64,000 nucleotides of DNA from Streptomyces phaeofaciens (GCF_014648915.1 NZ_BMSA01000015.1:169966-233965), one strand, 5' to 3'; positions 26,665 to 35,222 are shown, counted from the first letter of the stretch. Program-made: numbers and translations. Notes: generated by a model not told the origin, from the letters alone.

Positions 26665-27143
26665 GGGCGGCTCTCCGCCCGGGGAGCGGAGACGATCTCG
26701 GGGGCCGGGTCGACGGCGTCCGTCACGTACGCCACCCCCCACGCCTCCTTCTGGAGGAAGTGCAGCCCCAGCGTGCTGACGCCGACCACCTGCTCGACGA
26801 TCCGCCCGTCCTCGATGCGTACGGTGTGCTGCTCGATGCTCGACCCGCTCTCACCGGTGGGCGCGTTGCCGAAGTACGAGCCGGTGTTGTGCCAGTGGAG
26901 CGCGAACCGGAACGCCGCCCGGGTGCCGTCGGCGCTGAAGAACTCGTCGTGCAGGACGGCCCGGATGCCGGGGTGGGCGTGGTGGATCTCCTGGCAGAAT
27001 TTCAGCAGGAATTCCACACCCGTCACCCCCCAGGCGGTGGGCGCGTACATCGTGACGTCCGGGGCGTACAGCTTCTCCAGGGCGGCCCAGTCCTGATCGC
27101 CGAGCGCCGTGATGTAACGCTGGATGACAGTCTTTTCCGACAT
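26661..27143 (-). CDS. NTF2-fold SnoaL-like protein 1
   Basis: 160 residues. The SnoaL/NTF2 pattern (helical start VIQRYITALGDQDWAALEKL, then LYAPDVTMYAP, then a curved sheet rich in charged residues) is clear. Start ATG has GAGGAGG about 7 nt upstream. It is coupled to the AMP-ligase by a 4-nt overlap, so the pair probably works together. It is distinct from the second NTF2 protein at 36893-37297. NTF2 proteins in biosynthesis act as dehydratases, cyclases or hydroxylase partners. Confidence 0.8.
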   Translation of the reverse strand: MSEKTVIQRYITALGDQDWAALEKLYAPDVTMYAPTAWGVTGVEFLLKFCQEIHHAHPGIRAVLHDEFFSADGTRAAFRFALHWHNTGSYFGNAPTGESGSSIEQHTVRIEDGRIVEQVVGVSTLGLHFLQKEAWGVAYVTDAVDPAPEIVSAPRAESRP

Positions 27144-27199
27144 GGGAATTCCTCCTCGGGAACAGTGCGAGAACGGGGAAGACGGGAATCCACGAATAC

Positions 27200-27240
27200 G
27201 GGATTCCGGGATTCCGGGAGTCCGGTAGTCCGGGAAAGGG
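27200..27240. repeat. GGGATTCCG short tandem repeat between the NTF2 and MFS genes
   Basis: The spacer 27144-27264 contains GGGATTCCG, GGATTCCG, GGAGTCCGG and TAGTCCGG in succession. A related motif GGGATTCCGG occurs twice near 35184-35210. It may be polymerase slippage or protein-binding repeats. No gene is seen here. Confidence 0.5.
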
Positions 27241-27264
27241 GACGGTGGGTGAGGGGGAATTCCG

Positions 27265-28791
27265 TCAGTCCAGGGCCTGGGCCACGTCCGCCCCCGCGCG
27301 CGGTGCCGCGGGCTTCTCCGCCTCCGGCTCCGGGGCCGGGGCGGGCGGCGGCAGGAGCAGTGCCAGGGCGGCGGCGACGACGGCCACGGCGACCGTCAGG
27401 AACAGCCCGTAGCGCACGGCGTCGGTGAGGCCGTCGGCGTACGCCGTGTCCGTGAGCCGGCCGGCCTGCTGCCGCACCTCCTCCGGTACGCCCTCGGCGG
27501 CGAGCCGGTTCTGGAGCAGCGCGCCGACCGCGGCCGCGCCGACGACGGCGCCGATCTGGCGGAACGTGGTGAACATGCCGGAGGCGACGCCGGTCAGCCG
27601 CGGCGGGATCTCCTGCATGGCGAGGGTGCTGGTGGGCGCGAAGACCAGGCCCATGCCGATGCCGAACACGATCTGGCCGGGGATGACCGCCCAGACGCTG
27701 GAGTCCGCCTCGGCCAGGACCGCGGTCAGGGCGATACCGGCGCCGAAGACCAGCAGTCCGGGGACGAGGATCTTGCGGCCGCCCAGCCTGCCGACCGCGT
27801 TGCCGGCCACCGGCGCCACGAACAGGGAGACCAGCGGTCCCGGTACGAGGGCGAGACCGGCCTCGCCCGCGGAGAGCCCGAGGACGGACTGGAGGTAGAG
27901 GGTGAGCGGCAGCAGCACACCGATGGAGCCGAAGAGCAGCAGCGCCCCGAGCGTGGCCGAGACGGTGAACGCGCGGCTGCGGAACAGCTCGAACGGCACC
28001 AGCGGGCCGCGGTCCTGGCGGGCGCGCTGGTGCAGCGCGAAGACCCCGAGGAGTGCCACGCCGAGCACCAGGACCAGCGGGATGCTGAGGAAGGACTCGA
28101 TGGTGCCCCAGTCGTAGCGCTCGCCCTCGATCAGCCCGTACACGATCAGGCTGAGGCCGGCCGTGGACAGGACGGCGCCCGGCAGGTCCAGCGAGGTCTG
28201 CCGCCCGGTCCGGATGTCGGGCACCACGACGACGGCGCCCACCAGGGCCGCCACGCCGATCGGTACGTTGATGAAGAAGATCCAGCGCCAGTCCAGCCCG
28301 GAGACCAGCGCGCCGCCGACGGTGGGGCCGGCGACCGTGGCGAGGCCCGCGACCGCGGACCACACGCCGAAGGCCGCCCCGCGCCGCTCCGCCGGGAAGA
28401 CGGCGCTGATCAGGGCCAGCGTCTGCGGCATCATCACCGCGGCGCCGAGCCCCTGGACCGCCCGGGCGGCGATCATCTGCCCCGGGGTGTCGACGAAGCC
28501 GCACACCGCCGAGGCCACGGTGAAGACCGCGAGCCCGGCGGTGAAGGTCCGCTGTGCCCCGAACCGGTCGCCGAGCCGTCCGGAGAGCAGCAGCAGCGCC
28601 GCGAAGACCAGCATGTAGGCGTTGGCGAACCAGAGGATGTCGTCCAGCGAGGCGCCGAGCCCCGCCGCCATCTCGGGAATGGCGATCGTGACGATCGTCG
28701 TGTCCAGGAGCGTCATGAAGAAGCTCGCGCAGAGTACCGCCAGCACCAGCCAGGGGTTGCGCTGCCCGGCTTGCGGTGCGTCCGTGCCCAT
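27265..28791 (-). CDS. DHA2-family MFS drug exporter (14 TM)
   Basis: 508 residues with about 14 hydrophobic segments. Typical DHA2 features are FFMTLLDTTIVTIAIPEM in TM1, the loop GRLGDRFGAQR (motif A) and AVQGLGAAVMMPQTLALI (motif C-like). The ATG at 28791 has GAGGCGA upstream. It is placed inside the leftward tailoring operon, so export of the terphenyl product or of toxic quinones is the likely job. Confidence 0.93.
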   Translation of the reverse strand: MGTDAPQAGQRNPWLVLAVLCASFFMTLLDTTIVTIAIPEMAAGLGASLDDILWFANAYMLVFAALLLLSGRLGDRFGAQRTFTAGLAVFTVASAVCGFVDTPGQMIAARAVQGLGAAVMMPQTLALISAVFPAERRGAAFGVWSAVAGLATVAGPTVGGALVSGLDWRWIFFINVPIGVAALVGAVVVVPDIRTGRQTSLDLPGAVLSTAGLSLIVYGLIEGERYDWGTIESFLSIPLVLVLGVALLGVFALHQRARQDRGPLVPFELFRSRAFTVSATLGALLLFGSIGVLLPLTLYLQSVLGLSAGEAGLALVPGPLVSLFVAPVAGNAVGRLGGRKILVPGLLVFGAGIALTAVLAEADSSVWAVIPGQIVFGIGMGLVFAPTSTLAMQEIPPRLTGVASGMFTTFRQIGAVVGAAAVGALLQNRLAAEGVPEEVRQQAGRLTDTAYADGLTDAVRYGLFLTVAVAVVAAALALLLPPPAPAPEPEAEKPAAPRAGADVAQALD

Positions 28792-28939
28792 CCCGTCGCC
28801 TCTCGTTCGTAGTCGTGTGGGGTGTTTCACCAGGACCGACGCAGCCGGGCGCGCGACTGTGACATGGGTGGGGCCCCGGGTGCGCGGATCGCCCGGGACA
28901 CAGGGTCCCGGGAACGCCGCCCGGCCCGGGGCCGCGCCC

Positions 28940-29590
28940 TCACTCGAAGACGGGACCTCCCGAGCGGGCCCGCTTCAGTTCCGCGAAGGCCGGGACCGAG
29001 GCCGCGAGCAGAAGGGCGTCCCAGAGCCGGGCGGCCTCCTCGCCCCGGGGGATGGGGGTGACCACGGGGCCGTTGAAGGCGCGCCGCTCCCCCGCGGCGC
29101 CGGGGACCGCGACGACCGGGCTGCCGGACTCCTCGCCCACCGCGGCCTGGGACCGCTCGTGGGAGGCGCGGACCTCGGCGTCGTAGGTGTCGACGTCGGC
29201 GTGGCGGATCAGGTCGGCCGGGAGGCCCGCCGCCGTCAGCGCGGACTCGATGGCCTCCAGCGTGGGGCTGGGTCCCTCGCCCTCCTTGTGGAAGCGGGTG
29301 CCCAGTTCCGTGTAGAGCCGGGCGATCGCGTCGGCGTCGTGCTCCTGCTGGGCCGCGACGATCACCCGGACCGGGCGCAGGCCCTTGGGGCCCACCAGTT
29401 CGTGGAACTGCTCCGGTATCTGCTCCAGCCGGTCCTCGTTCAGGATGGCCAGGCTCATGACATGCCAGCGGATGTCGAGGTCGCGCGAGCGCGCGGCCTC
29501 CAGCAGCCAGCGTGACGTCATCCACGTCCACGCGCACAGCGGGTCGAACCAGAAGTCGACGGGCGTCGGGGACTTCACCGTGTCGGTCAT
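28940..29590 (-). CDS. DsbA-fold oxidoreductase, Rv2466c-like (mycothiol-dependent reductase family)
   Basis: 216 residues. The N-terminus DFWFDPLCAWTWMTSRW and the later HVMSLAILNED, SPVVAVPGA and FNGPVVTPIPRGEEAARLWD match the actinobacterial Rv2466c family, which reduces nitro and quinoid compounds with mycothiol. The active site here is C19-A-W-T instead of CPWC: the nucleophilic Cys is kept and the resolving Cys is Thr, so a monothiol mechanism is expected. It is 14 bp from the DoxX gene and inside the redox-tailoring operon. Confidence 0.88.
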   Translation of the reverse strand: MTDTVKSPTPVDFWFDPLCAWTWMTSRWLLEAARSRDLDIRWHVMSLAILNEDRLEQIPEQFHELVGPKGLRPVRVIVAAQQEHDADAIARLYTELGTRFHKEGEGPSPTLEAIESALTAAGLPADLIRHADVDTYDAEVRASHERSQAAVGEESGSPVVAVPGAAGERRAFNGPVVTPIPRGEEAARLWDALLLAASVPAFAELKRARSGGPVFE

Positions 29591-29604
29591 GTGTTCTCCT
29601 CCGC

Positions 29605-29955
29605 TCAGACCGTCGCGATGCCGAACAGGAGCGGCGCCGCCGCGACCACCATCAAGGCCGCCGGCATCGGCAGACCCTTGGTGTCCTTGGCACGCAGGTG
29701 CGTGGTGATCGCGCCGATGAAGTAGACGATGATCCCGACGCTGGCGGCAATGCCCAGCGGCCGGTAGAAGATGCCGGCGAGCAGACCGAGCGCCCCGGCG
29801 ATCTCCAGGGCGGACAGCCGCGGGAACCAGCTGTCGGGTACGCCGATCTTGTGCATCCCCTCGGTGACCTTCTCGTCCCGGACGAGCTTGGCTCTGCCGG
29901 AGCCGATCAGGACCACGGCGAGCAGGCTCGCGACGACGACATAGGCGATGAACAC
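29605..29955 (-). CDS. DoxX-family small membrane protein
   Basis: 116 residues, four hydrophobic helices, DoxX-like (FIAYVVVASLLAVVLIGSGR, then LVRDEKVTEGMHKIGVPDSW). DoxX proteins are often found with oxidoreductases and thiol enzymes and are thought to serve in redox protection. Here the gene sits between the O-methyltransferase and the Rv2466c-like gene. Confidence 0.85.
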   Translation of the reverse strand: MFIAYVVVASLLAVVLIGSGRAKLVRDEKVTEGMHKIGVPDSWFPRLSALEIAGALGLLAGIFYRPLGIAASVGIIVYFIGAITTHLRAKDTKGLPMPAALMVVAAAPLLFGIATV

Positions 29956-30011
29956 GGGTGACTCCTAGTGCGCGGTGAAAACGGGGACGTGGAAGACGGG
30001 ATGAGGGGGCG

Positions 30012-31058
30012 TCAGGCCTGCGGCACCGGGACGGCCTCGACCACGCTGCTCGGGGAGCGGGTGGGGAGGATGCGGGTGAGCGTGAAGCCCGCCGCCGAGA
30101 GGAGCCGGCGGAACTCCTCGGCGGTGCGTTCCTGGCCGCCGCTGAGCACCATCATGTTGAGGTCGATGATCTTGCTGGGCGAGAAGCCGTCGCCGTCCGG
30201 GACGACGGTGTCCACGACGAGCAGCCGCGCGTCCTCCCCCATCACGCGCCGGCAGGACCTGAGGATCTCGATGCAGGACTCGTCGTTCCAGTCGTGCAGG
30301 ACCCACTTCATCGTGTAGAGGTCGCCGCCCTCGGGGACCTTCTCGAAGAAGTCGCCGCCGACGAGTTCGCACCGGTCGGCGAGGCCCGCGTCCGCGATCC
30401 GCCCATGGCCGTTCGCCACGACGTGCGGCAGGTCGAGGACGACGCCGTGCGCCTCGGGGTGGGCAGTGAGGATCGAGGCGAGGAAGCCGCCCTCGCCGCC
30501 GCCGACGTCCACGATCCGCTCGTAGGGACCGAAGTCGTAGACGTCGAGCACGGCGTCGGCGACCATCGCGGTGAGCCCGGTCATCGCCTTGCCGAGGTGG
30601 GCGTTCATCGCGGGGGTGTCCTCGAAGAACTGCCAGATCTTCTTGCCCACCGCCCGCTCGAAGACCGGTTCGCCCGACCGTACGGAGTCGGCCAGCAGCC
30701 CCCAGGTGGCGTGATGGGCCTCGCCCAGTTCCATCTGGACGAAGGACGCCAGGGAACCGGGGACGTCCGAGCGCAGGGCGTCGCCGAGCGGGGTGGTCGT
30801 GTAGCGCCCCTCGGCGTCCGAGCGCAGCACGCCCACGCCGGCCAGGGTACGCAGCAGCCGGGCCAGGGAGCGGGGGTCGGTGCCGGTGGCGGCGGCCAGG
30901 TCGGCGGCGGTCCGGGGCTCGTGCGCCACCTGGTCGGGGAGGCCCAGCGCGGTGGCGGCGTGGACCGCCCGCGCCACCCAGAAGCTGGTGACGATCTGGA
31001 ACATCCCGTCGAAGTCGGGCTGGGTACCGGCGTCGTCGGGGCGTGCGGTGGCGTCCAT
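30012..31058 (-). CDS. O-methyltransferase (hydroxyindole/caffeate type, acetylserotonin-like)
   Basis: 348 residues. An N-terminal winged-helix dimerisation domain (ADLAAATGTDPRSLARLLRT) is followed by the SAM site VDVGGGEGGFL, the VLDLPHVV and HDWNDESCIEIL segments and the catalytic-His region KWVLHDW. These methylate phenolic hydroxyls in polyketide and shikimate pathways. The ATG at 31058 has GGAGA upstream. It is a natural candidate for methylating the terphenyl hydroxyls. Confidence 0.92.
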   Translation of the reverse strand: MDATARPDDAGTQPDFDGMFQIVTSFWVARAVHAATALGLPDQVAHEPRTAADLAAATGTDPRSLARLLRTLAGVGVLRSDAEGRYTTTPLGDALRSDVPGSLASFVQMELGEAHHATWGLLADSVRSGEPVFERAVGKKIWQFFEDTPAMNAHLGKAMTGLTAMVADAVLDVYDFGPYERIVDVGGGEGGFLASILTAHPEAHGVVLDLPHVVANGHGRIADAGLADRCELVGGDFFEKVPEGGDLYTMKWVLHDWNDESCIEILRSCRRVMGEDARLLVVDTVVPDGDGFSPSKIIDLNMMVLSGGQERTAEEFRRLLSAAGFTLTRILPTRSPSSVVEAVPVPQA

Positions 31059-31088
31059 GGAGGTCTCCGGGCGGCTCGGCGGTGAGGG

Positions 31089-31218
31089 CGGCGGGAAGGC
31101 GGTACGGGACGGCGGTGCGGAAGGGCGGTGCTGCGGCGGCAGTGCCGGAAGGCGGTGCTGCCGCGGCGGCGCGGGAAGGCTGCGGCGCGGGAAGGCTGCG
31201 GTGCGGGACGGCGGTGCC
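31089..31218. repeat. Degenerate GC-rich tandem repeat upstream of the O-methyltransferase
   Basis: The 218-bp spacer 31059-31276 is built of variants of GCGGGAAGGCTGCGG; the clearest copies are 16 bp long at 31171-31186 and 31187-31202, with a degenerate third at 31203-31218 and looser GGAAGGCGGTG copies before. No gene or clean hairpin is seen. Confidence 0.55.
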
Positions 31219-31276
31219 GGGGCGACCGCTCCGGCCGTGCGCGGCACGGGTGCCGCGCACGGCCGTCGGCGTCGGG

Positions 31277-32206
31277 TCAGACGACGGAGACGGCGATCTT
31301 GCCGACGGTGCCCGCGCCGAACGCGCCCACCGCCTGGGCCACCGAGTCCAGCGCGTAGGTCTCGGCGATCGGCACCCGGAGCGCGCCCGTGGCGGCGGCA
31401 GCGGCGAGCCGGTCGAGCGTGGCCGTGTCGGGGTTGGCCATCACGGAGGTGACCGTGATGTCGCCGCGCCCGGCCTGCTCGGGGCCGAAGCCCAGGGTGG
31501 AGGCGAGCCGGCCGCCGTCGGCCAGCAGCTCCACGAGCTGCGCGGGGTCACCGGCCAGGTGCACCGCGGCCGTCACGCCGTTCGGCGCGATCGCGCGGAC
31601 CTGGGCGGCGAGGTCGCCGGTGTGGTCCACGACGTGCGCCGCGCCGAGGCCGCCGACGAACTCCGTCTCGGCGCCCGGCTTCGCGGTGGCGAGGACCGTC
31701 GCACCTGCCGCCACGGCCAGCTGGACGGCGTACGCGCCCACCCCGCCGGTCGCGCCCACGACGAGGACCGTGTCGCCGGCCTTCGGCGCGATCGCGTCGA
31801 CGGCGTTCGCGGCGGCCGTGCCCGCCAGGCCCAGCGCCCCGGCCCGGTCGAGGTCCAGGCCCTCCGGGACGGCGGCGACGCCGTAGCCCTCGGCGACCAC
31901 GACGTACTCGGCGAAGGCGCCCTCGGAGACCACCGGCTTCATCACCACGCCGAACACCCGGTCGCCGGCGGCGCGGGTCACGCCCTCGCCGACCGCCTCG
32001 ACCGTGCCCGCGAAGTCCTTGCCGAGCGTGACCGGGAACTTGTGCTCCAGCATGTCCTTGAACACGCCGTAGATCACCGCGCCGTCGAAGCCGTTCAGCG
32101 ACGAGGCGTGCACCTTGACCAGGATCTCGCCCGGCCCCGGCTCCGGCTTGGCCACCTCGGTCACCGCGGGGGTGGTACCGAAGTCGTCGATGGTTACTGC
32201 GCGCAT
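31277..32206 (-). CDS. Zinc-independent MDR/quinone oxidoreductase (zeta-crystallin-like)
   Basis: 309 residues. The MDR fold is evident: GKDFAGTVEAVGEGV, the NADPH motif VVGATGGVGAYAVQLA and the C-terminal AIAETYAL-like region. The Cys and His that bind zinc in alcohol dehydrogenases are missing, as in quinone oxidoreductases. The likely activity is NAD(P)H reduction of quinones or enones. The gene is in the leftward operon that diverges from the HxlR regulator. Confidence 0.88.
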   Translation of the reverse strand: MRAVTIDDFGTTPAVTEVAKPEPGPGEILVKVHASSLNGFDGAVIYGVFKDMLEHKFPVTLGKDFAGTVEAVGEGVTRAAGDRVFGVVMKPVVSEGAFAEYVVVAEGYGVAAVPEGLDLDRAGALGLAGTAAANAVDAIAPKAGDTVLVVGATGGVGAYAVQLAVAAGATVLATAKPGAETEFVGGLGAAHVVDHTGDLAAQVRAIAPNGVTAAVHLAGDPAQLVELLADGGRLASTLGFGPEQAGRGDITVTSVMANPDTATLDRLAAAAATGALRVPIAETYALDSVAQAVGAFGAGTVGKIAVSVV

Positions 32207-32288
32207 GGAGTGTTCTCGCTTCCCTGTGAAATGTCGGAACTCTGGTGCGGTCGAGCTGTGGACGCGCGGTGCCGCGCCCGCGCGTGGG

Positions 32289-32765
32289 CTACCGGACGGC
32301 CTGCTCGTACGACGCCCGCATCACCGTCGCGACGACCTCCAGCTCGTCGGCGTCGCGCGGGGCGTAGAGCATGACGATGCTGCTGGGGAACTCCGGCCGC
32401 CGGGAGATCGGATGCGGCTCGACCCAGCCCAGCTCGGTGAGCGGGCCGAGCGACTCGATCGGCACCGTCAGGTGCATGAACCCGGAACCGTGGATGTGCC
32501 CGAACTCGTCGACCGACGGGTGCAGGAACGCCTCGAAGGCCCGCTCCGTCTTGTCCAGGCGCAGTGCCAGGGAGGACGGCTCCGAGACCTGGCTCTGGGT
32601 CATGAACACACCCGGCAGCGCCTCCGCCCGGGCGATCAGCGCCTCCCGGATCTCCGGCGGGGAGAAGTCCTCGAGCTGGTCGTGCGGGATCTCCCGGCCG
32701 GTGGTGGCGGGCCGGGGCCCCTTGCGGGGAGGCAGAGCGCTCAGCGCGCTCGGTTCGACGGCCAT
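32289..32765 (-). CDS. Luciferase-domain (DUF5519-type) protein
   Basis: 158 residues, ATG with GGAG 4 nt upstream. The HPSVDEFGHIHGSGFMHLTVP stretch, read in two parts, matches the small 'luciferase' domain proteins of unknown function, with several His that could bind a ligand or metal. It is not a bacterial LuxA-type luciferase. It is the first gene of the operon that runs to the ECF41 sigma gene and faces the HxlR gene. Confidence 0.7.
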   Translation of the reverse strand: MAVEPSALSALPPRKGPRPATTGREIPHDQLEDFSPPEIREALIARAEALPGVFMTQSQVSEPSSLALRLDKTERAFEAFLHPSVDEFGHIHGSGFMHLTVPIESLGPLTELGWVEPHPISRRPEFPSSIVMLYAPRDADELEVVATVMRASYEQAVR

Positions 32766-32865
32766 GATTCTCCTCGGTCCTCGGGGCCTCGGGGGCTCGG
32801 CTCCGCCTCGCGGCGACGGTCCACGGCAGGCCGAAGTCACGCACAAACGGTGCGCTGGTCACTTC

Positions 32866-32894
32866 TTGTTCTCAGGGGAATTTTGGGCGATCCT
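32866..32894 (+). promoter_or_regulatory. Candidate promoter of the HxlR gene (leaderless)
   Basis: TTGTTC (32866-32871), a 17-nt spacer and GATCCT (32889-32894) would place the transcript start at about the GTG at 32901. No Shine-Dalgarno sequence precedes that GTG or the later ATG, so a leaderless mRNA is plausible. The same 135-bp interval must also hold the promoter of the divergent operon. Confidence 0.4.
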
Positions 32895-32900
32895 CGTGGG

Positions 32901-33302
32901 GTGGCAGAAGACGGCACCTCAAAAAGCGCTACGCACATGGATGTTCCTGACCAGGTCAGCGAGGCTCTGACCACCTGCCGGCTGCGGGACGTGCTGGACC
33001 GGGTGGGGGACAAGTGGAGTGTTCTGATCATGGCGCTGCTCGGCGACGGACCACGGCGCTACTCGGATCTGCGGCGCTCCATCGACGGCATCTCGCAGCG
33101 GATGCTCACGCTGACACTGCGCAGCCTGGAGCGTGACGGCCTGGTCATCCGGACCGTCACACCGACCACTCCGCCCCGGGTGGACTACGAGCTGACCCCG
33201 GTCGGGCACACGCTGTCCAAGGAGGTGAGTTCGCTCATCCGGTGGTCCGAGCGGCACCGGGAGTACATCGGCATGTCGCGCCGCAGTTACGACGCCCGGT
33301 AG
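32901..33302 (+). CDS. HxlR-family winged-helix regulator
   Basis: 133 residues from GTG 32901 (an ATG at 32937 would give 121). The HxlR fold is clear: TTCRLRDVLDRVGDKWSVLI, RRSIDGISQRMLTLTLRSLE and LERDGLVIRTVTPTTPPRVD. The Cys just before the first helix corresponds in position to the quinone-sensing Cys of YodB-type members, an inference from family knowledge. It diverges from the redox operon and is convergent, 8 bp apart, with the chorismate mutase gene. A repressor that responds to quinone or electrophile is a reasonable model. Confidence 0.88.
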   Translation: MAEDGTSKSATHMDVPDQVSEALTTCRLRDVLDRVGDKWSVLIMALLGDGPRRYSDLRRSIDGISQRMLTLTLRSLERDGLVIRTVTPTTPPRVDYELTPVGHTLSKEVSSLIRWSERHREYIGMSRRSYDAR

Positions 33303-33310
33303 CCGCCGCC

Positions 33311-33631
33311 TCACCGGCTCAGCGCGATCGTCTCGTGGTGGCGGATCACCTCGGCGATGATGAAGGTGAGCAGCTTCTCCGCGAACGCCGGGTCCAGGTG
33401 CGCGGATTCCGCGATGTCCCGCAGCCGGGCGATCTGCCGGGCCTCGCGGGACGGGTCGGAGGGCGGCAGCCGGTGGACCGCCTTGAGCCGGCCGACCCGC
33501 CGGGTGTACTTGAAGCGTTCGGCGATCATGTGCACCACGGCGGCGTCGATGTTGTCGATGCTCTCGCGGAGCTGGTCCAGTTCGGCGCGCACGCCCGTGT
33601 CGTCGTCCACCGCGTTCTCGGTCACGGTCAT
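33311..33631 (-). CDS. Chorismate mutase (AroQ type)
   Basis: 106 residues, all helical, AroQ pattern: LDQLRESIDNIDAAVVHMIA, then ERFKYTRRVGRLKA and REARQIARLRDIA. Arg, Lys and Glu residues that bind chorismate are in the expected helices. It converts chorismate to prephenate. As a free-standing enzyme next to DAHP synthase and prephenate dehydratase it supplies phenylpyruvate to the A-T-TE synthetase. Confidence 0.93.
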   Translation of the reverse strand: MTVTENAVDDDTGVRAELDQLRESIDNIDAAVVHMIAERFKYTRRVGRLKAVHRLPPSDPSREARQIARLRDIAESAHLDPAFAEKLLTFIIAEVIRHHETIALSR

Positions 33632-33674
33632 CCGGTCGTCAACTCCCCTGCTGTCCTTGATCCGTGACGTCGCG

Positions 33675-35105
33675 TCAGACCGCGAGGCCGTCGAGCACCG
33701 GGCGGACGTCGTCCAGGAACCCCGCGACGAGGAAGGCCAGATCGAGGGACTGGCCGCGGTTCAGGCGCGGGTCGCACGCCGACTCGTAGCGGTGGAAGAG
33801 GTCCGGGAAGCCGAGGTCGTGCCCGCCGCCGAGGCACTCGGTGACGTCGTCGCCGGTGAGTTCCACATGGATGCCGCCCGGGTGGGTGCCCAGGGCGCGG
33901 TGCACCTCGAAGAAGCCGCGGACCTCGCCGAGGATGTCGTCGAAGCGGCGGGTCTTGTGGCCGGAGGGTGCCTCCAGGGTGTTGCCGTGCATGGGGTCGC
34001 AGGCCCAGACGACCTGGGCGCCGGAGGCGGTGACCTTCTCCACCAGCGGGGGCAGCACCTCGCGCACCCGGTCGACGCCGAGCCGGACGACGAAGGTGAG
34101 GCGGCCCGGTTCGCGGTCCGGGTCGAGCCGGTCGATCAGCTGGAGCGCGGTGTCGGCGGTGGTGGCCGGGCCCAGCTTCACCCCGATGGGGTTGTCGATC
34201 CGTGAGAAGTACTCGACGTGGGCGCCGTCGAGGTCGCGGGTGCGCTCCCCGATCCAGAGCATGTGCCCGGAGGTGGCGTAGGACCGGCCGGTGCGGCGGT
34301 CGCGGCGGGTGAGCGGGCTCTCGTAGTCGAGCAGGAGCCCCTCGTGGGAGACGAAGAACTCGGAGTCGTCGAAGTCCTGCGGGCGGGCGCCGGTGGCCCG
34401 CATGAAGTTCATGGCGCGGTCGATGCCGTCGGCGATGCCCTCGTACCTGGCCCGCAGCGGGGAGCCGGCGATGAAGTCGCGGTTCCACTCGTGGACCTGG
34501 CTGAGTCCGGCCCGGCCGCTCGCGGTGAACGCCCGGACGAGGTTGAGGGTGTGGGAGGACGCCTGGTACATCCGCAGCAGCCGCTCCGGGTCCGGGACCC
34601 GGGAACCGTGGGTGAAGTCCGGGCCGTTGACCGCGTCGCCCCGGTAGACGGGCAGGGTGACCCCGTCACGGGACTCGGTGGGCTTCGAGCGCGGCTTGGC
34701 GTACTGGCCCGCGAGCCGGCCGACCTTCACCACCGGCATCGACACCGCGTAGGTCAGGACCGCGGACATCTGCATCAGGGTGTTGAGCTTGCTGTGCACG
34801 GTGTCGACGGAGACCCGGTCGAAGGTCTCCGCGCAGTCGCCGCCCTGGAGCAGCAGCGCCTCCCCGCGGGCGACGGCCGCCAGCCGGTCCCTCAGCCGGT
34901 CGCACTCCCCGGGGAGGACGAGCGGGGGCGCGCCGGCCAGTTCGTCGGTCACGCGGCGCAGGGCCGCCGGATCCGGGTAGGCGGGCTGCTGCCCCGCCGG
35001 CAGGGCGCGCCAGGTGTCGCGCGGCCCGGGACCGAGCGCGGGCCCCAGCCCGAGGGCCGCCGGCTTCGACGCGCCCGCTGTGTCCGTGGTGTCCGTGGTG
35101 TTCAT
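33675..35105 (-). CDS. Class II (AroA-II, plant-like) DAHP synthase
   Basis: 476 residues. First shikimate-pathway step, PEP plus erythrose 4-phosphate. Typical class II runs are DTWRALPAGQQPAYPD, LLQGGDCAETF (metal Cys), VGRLAGQYAKPRS, HEGLLLDYE, WIGERTR, WACDPMHGNT and GGIHVELTGDDVTEC. It is a cluster-borne copy, probably with relaxed feedback control, as is usual in shikimate-derived clusters. It lies in the same leftward unit as the A-T-TE gene. Confidence 0.96.
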   Translation of the reverse strand: MNTTDTTDTAGASKPAALGLGPALGPGPRDTWRALPAGQQPAYPDPAALRRVTDELAGAPPLVLPGECDRLRDRLAAVARGEALLLQGGDCAETFDRVSVDTVHSKLNTLMQMSAVLTYAVSMPVVKVGRLAGQYAKPRSKPTESRDGVTLPVYRGDAVNGPDFTHGSRVPDPERLLRMYQASSHTLNLVRAFTASGRAGLSQVHEWNRDFIAGSPLRARYEGIADGIDRAMNFMRATGARPQDFDDSEFFVSHEGLLLDYESPLTRRDRRTGRSYATSGHMLWIGERTRDLDGAHVEYFSRIDNPIGVKLGPATTADTALQLIDRLDPDREPGRLTFVVRLGVDRVREVLPPLVEKVTASGAQVVWACDPMHGNTLEAPSGHKTRRFDDILGEVRGFFEVHRALGTHPGGIHVELTGDDVTECLGGGHDLGFPDLFHRYESACDPRLNRGQSLDLAFLVAGFLDDVRPVLDGLAV

Positions 35106-35174
35106 GGCAGAACCTCAGGATTCGGAGTGGGTACGAGTGGAGTGCGGTGCCTGGAGCGGGGGTGACGGGGATGC

Positions 35175-35215
35175 GGGGGGTGAGGGATTCCGGGGGGTGA
35201 GGGATTCCGGGGGGG
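35175..35215. repeat. GGGATTCCGG repeats upstream of DAHP synthase gene
   Basis: Two copies of GTGAGGGATTCCGGGGGG, 17 bp apart, in the spacer 35106-35222. They are related to the repeat at 27200-27240. No gene is seen in the spacer. Confidence 0.45.
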
Positions 35216-35222
35216 CCGACCC

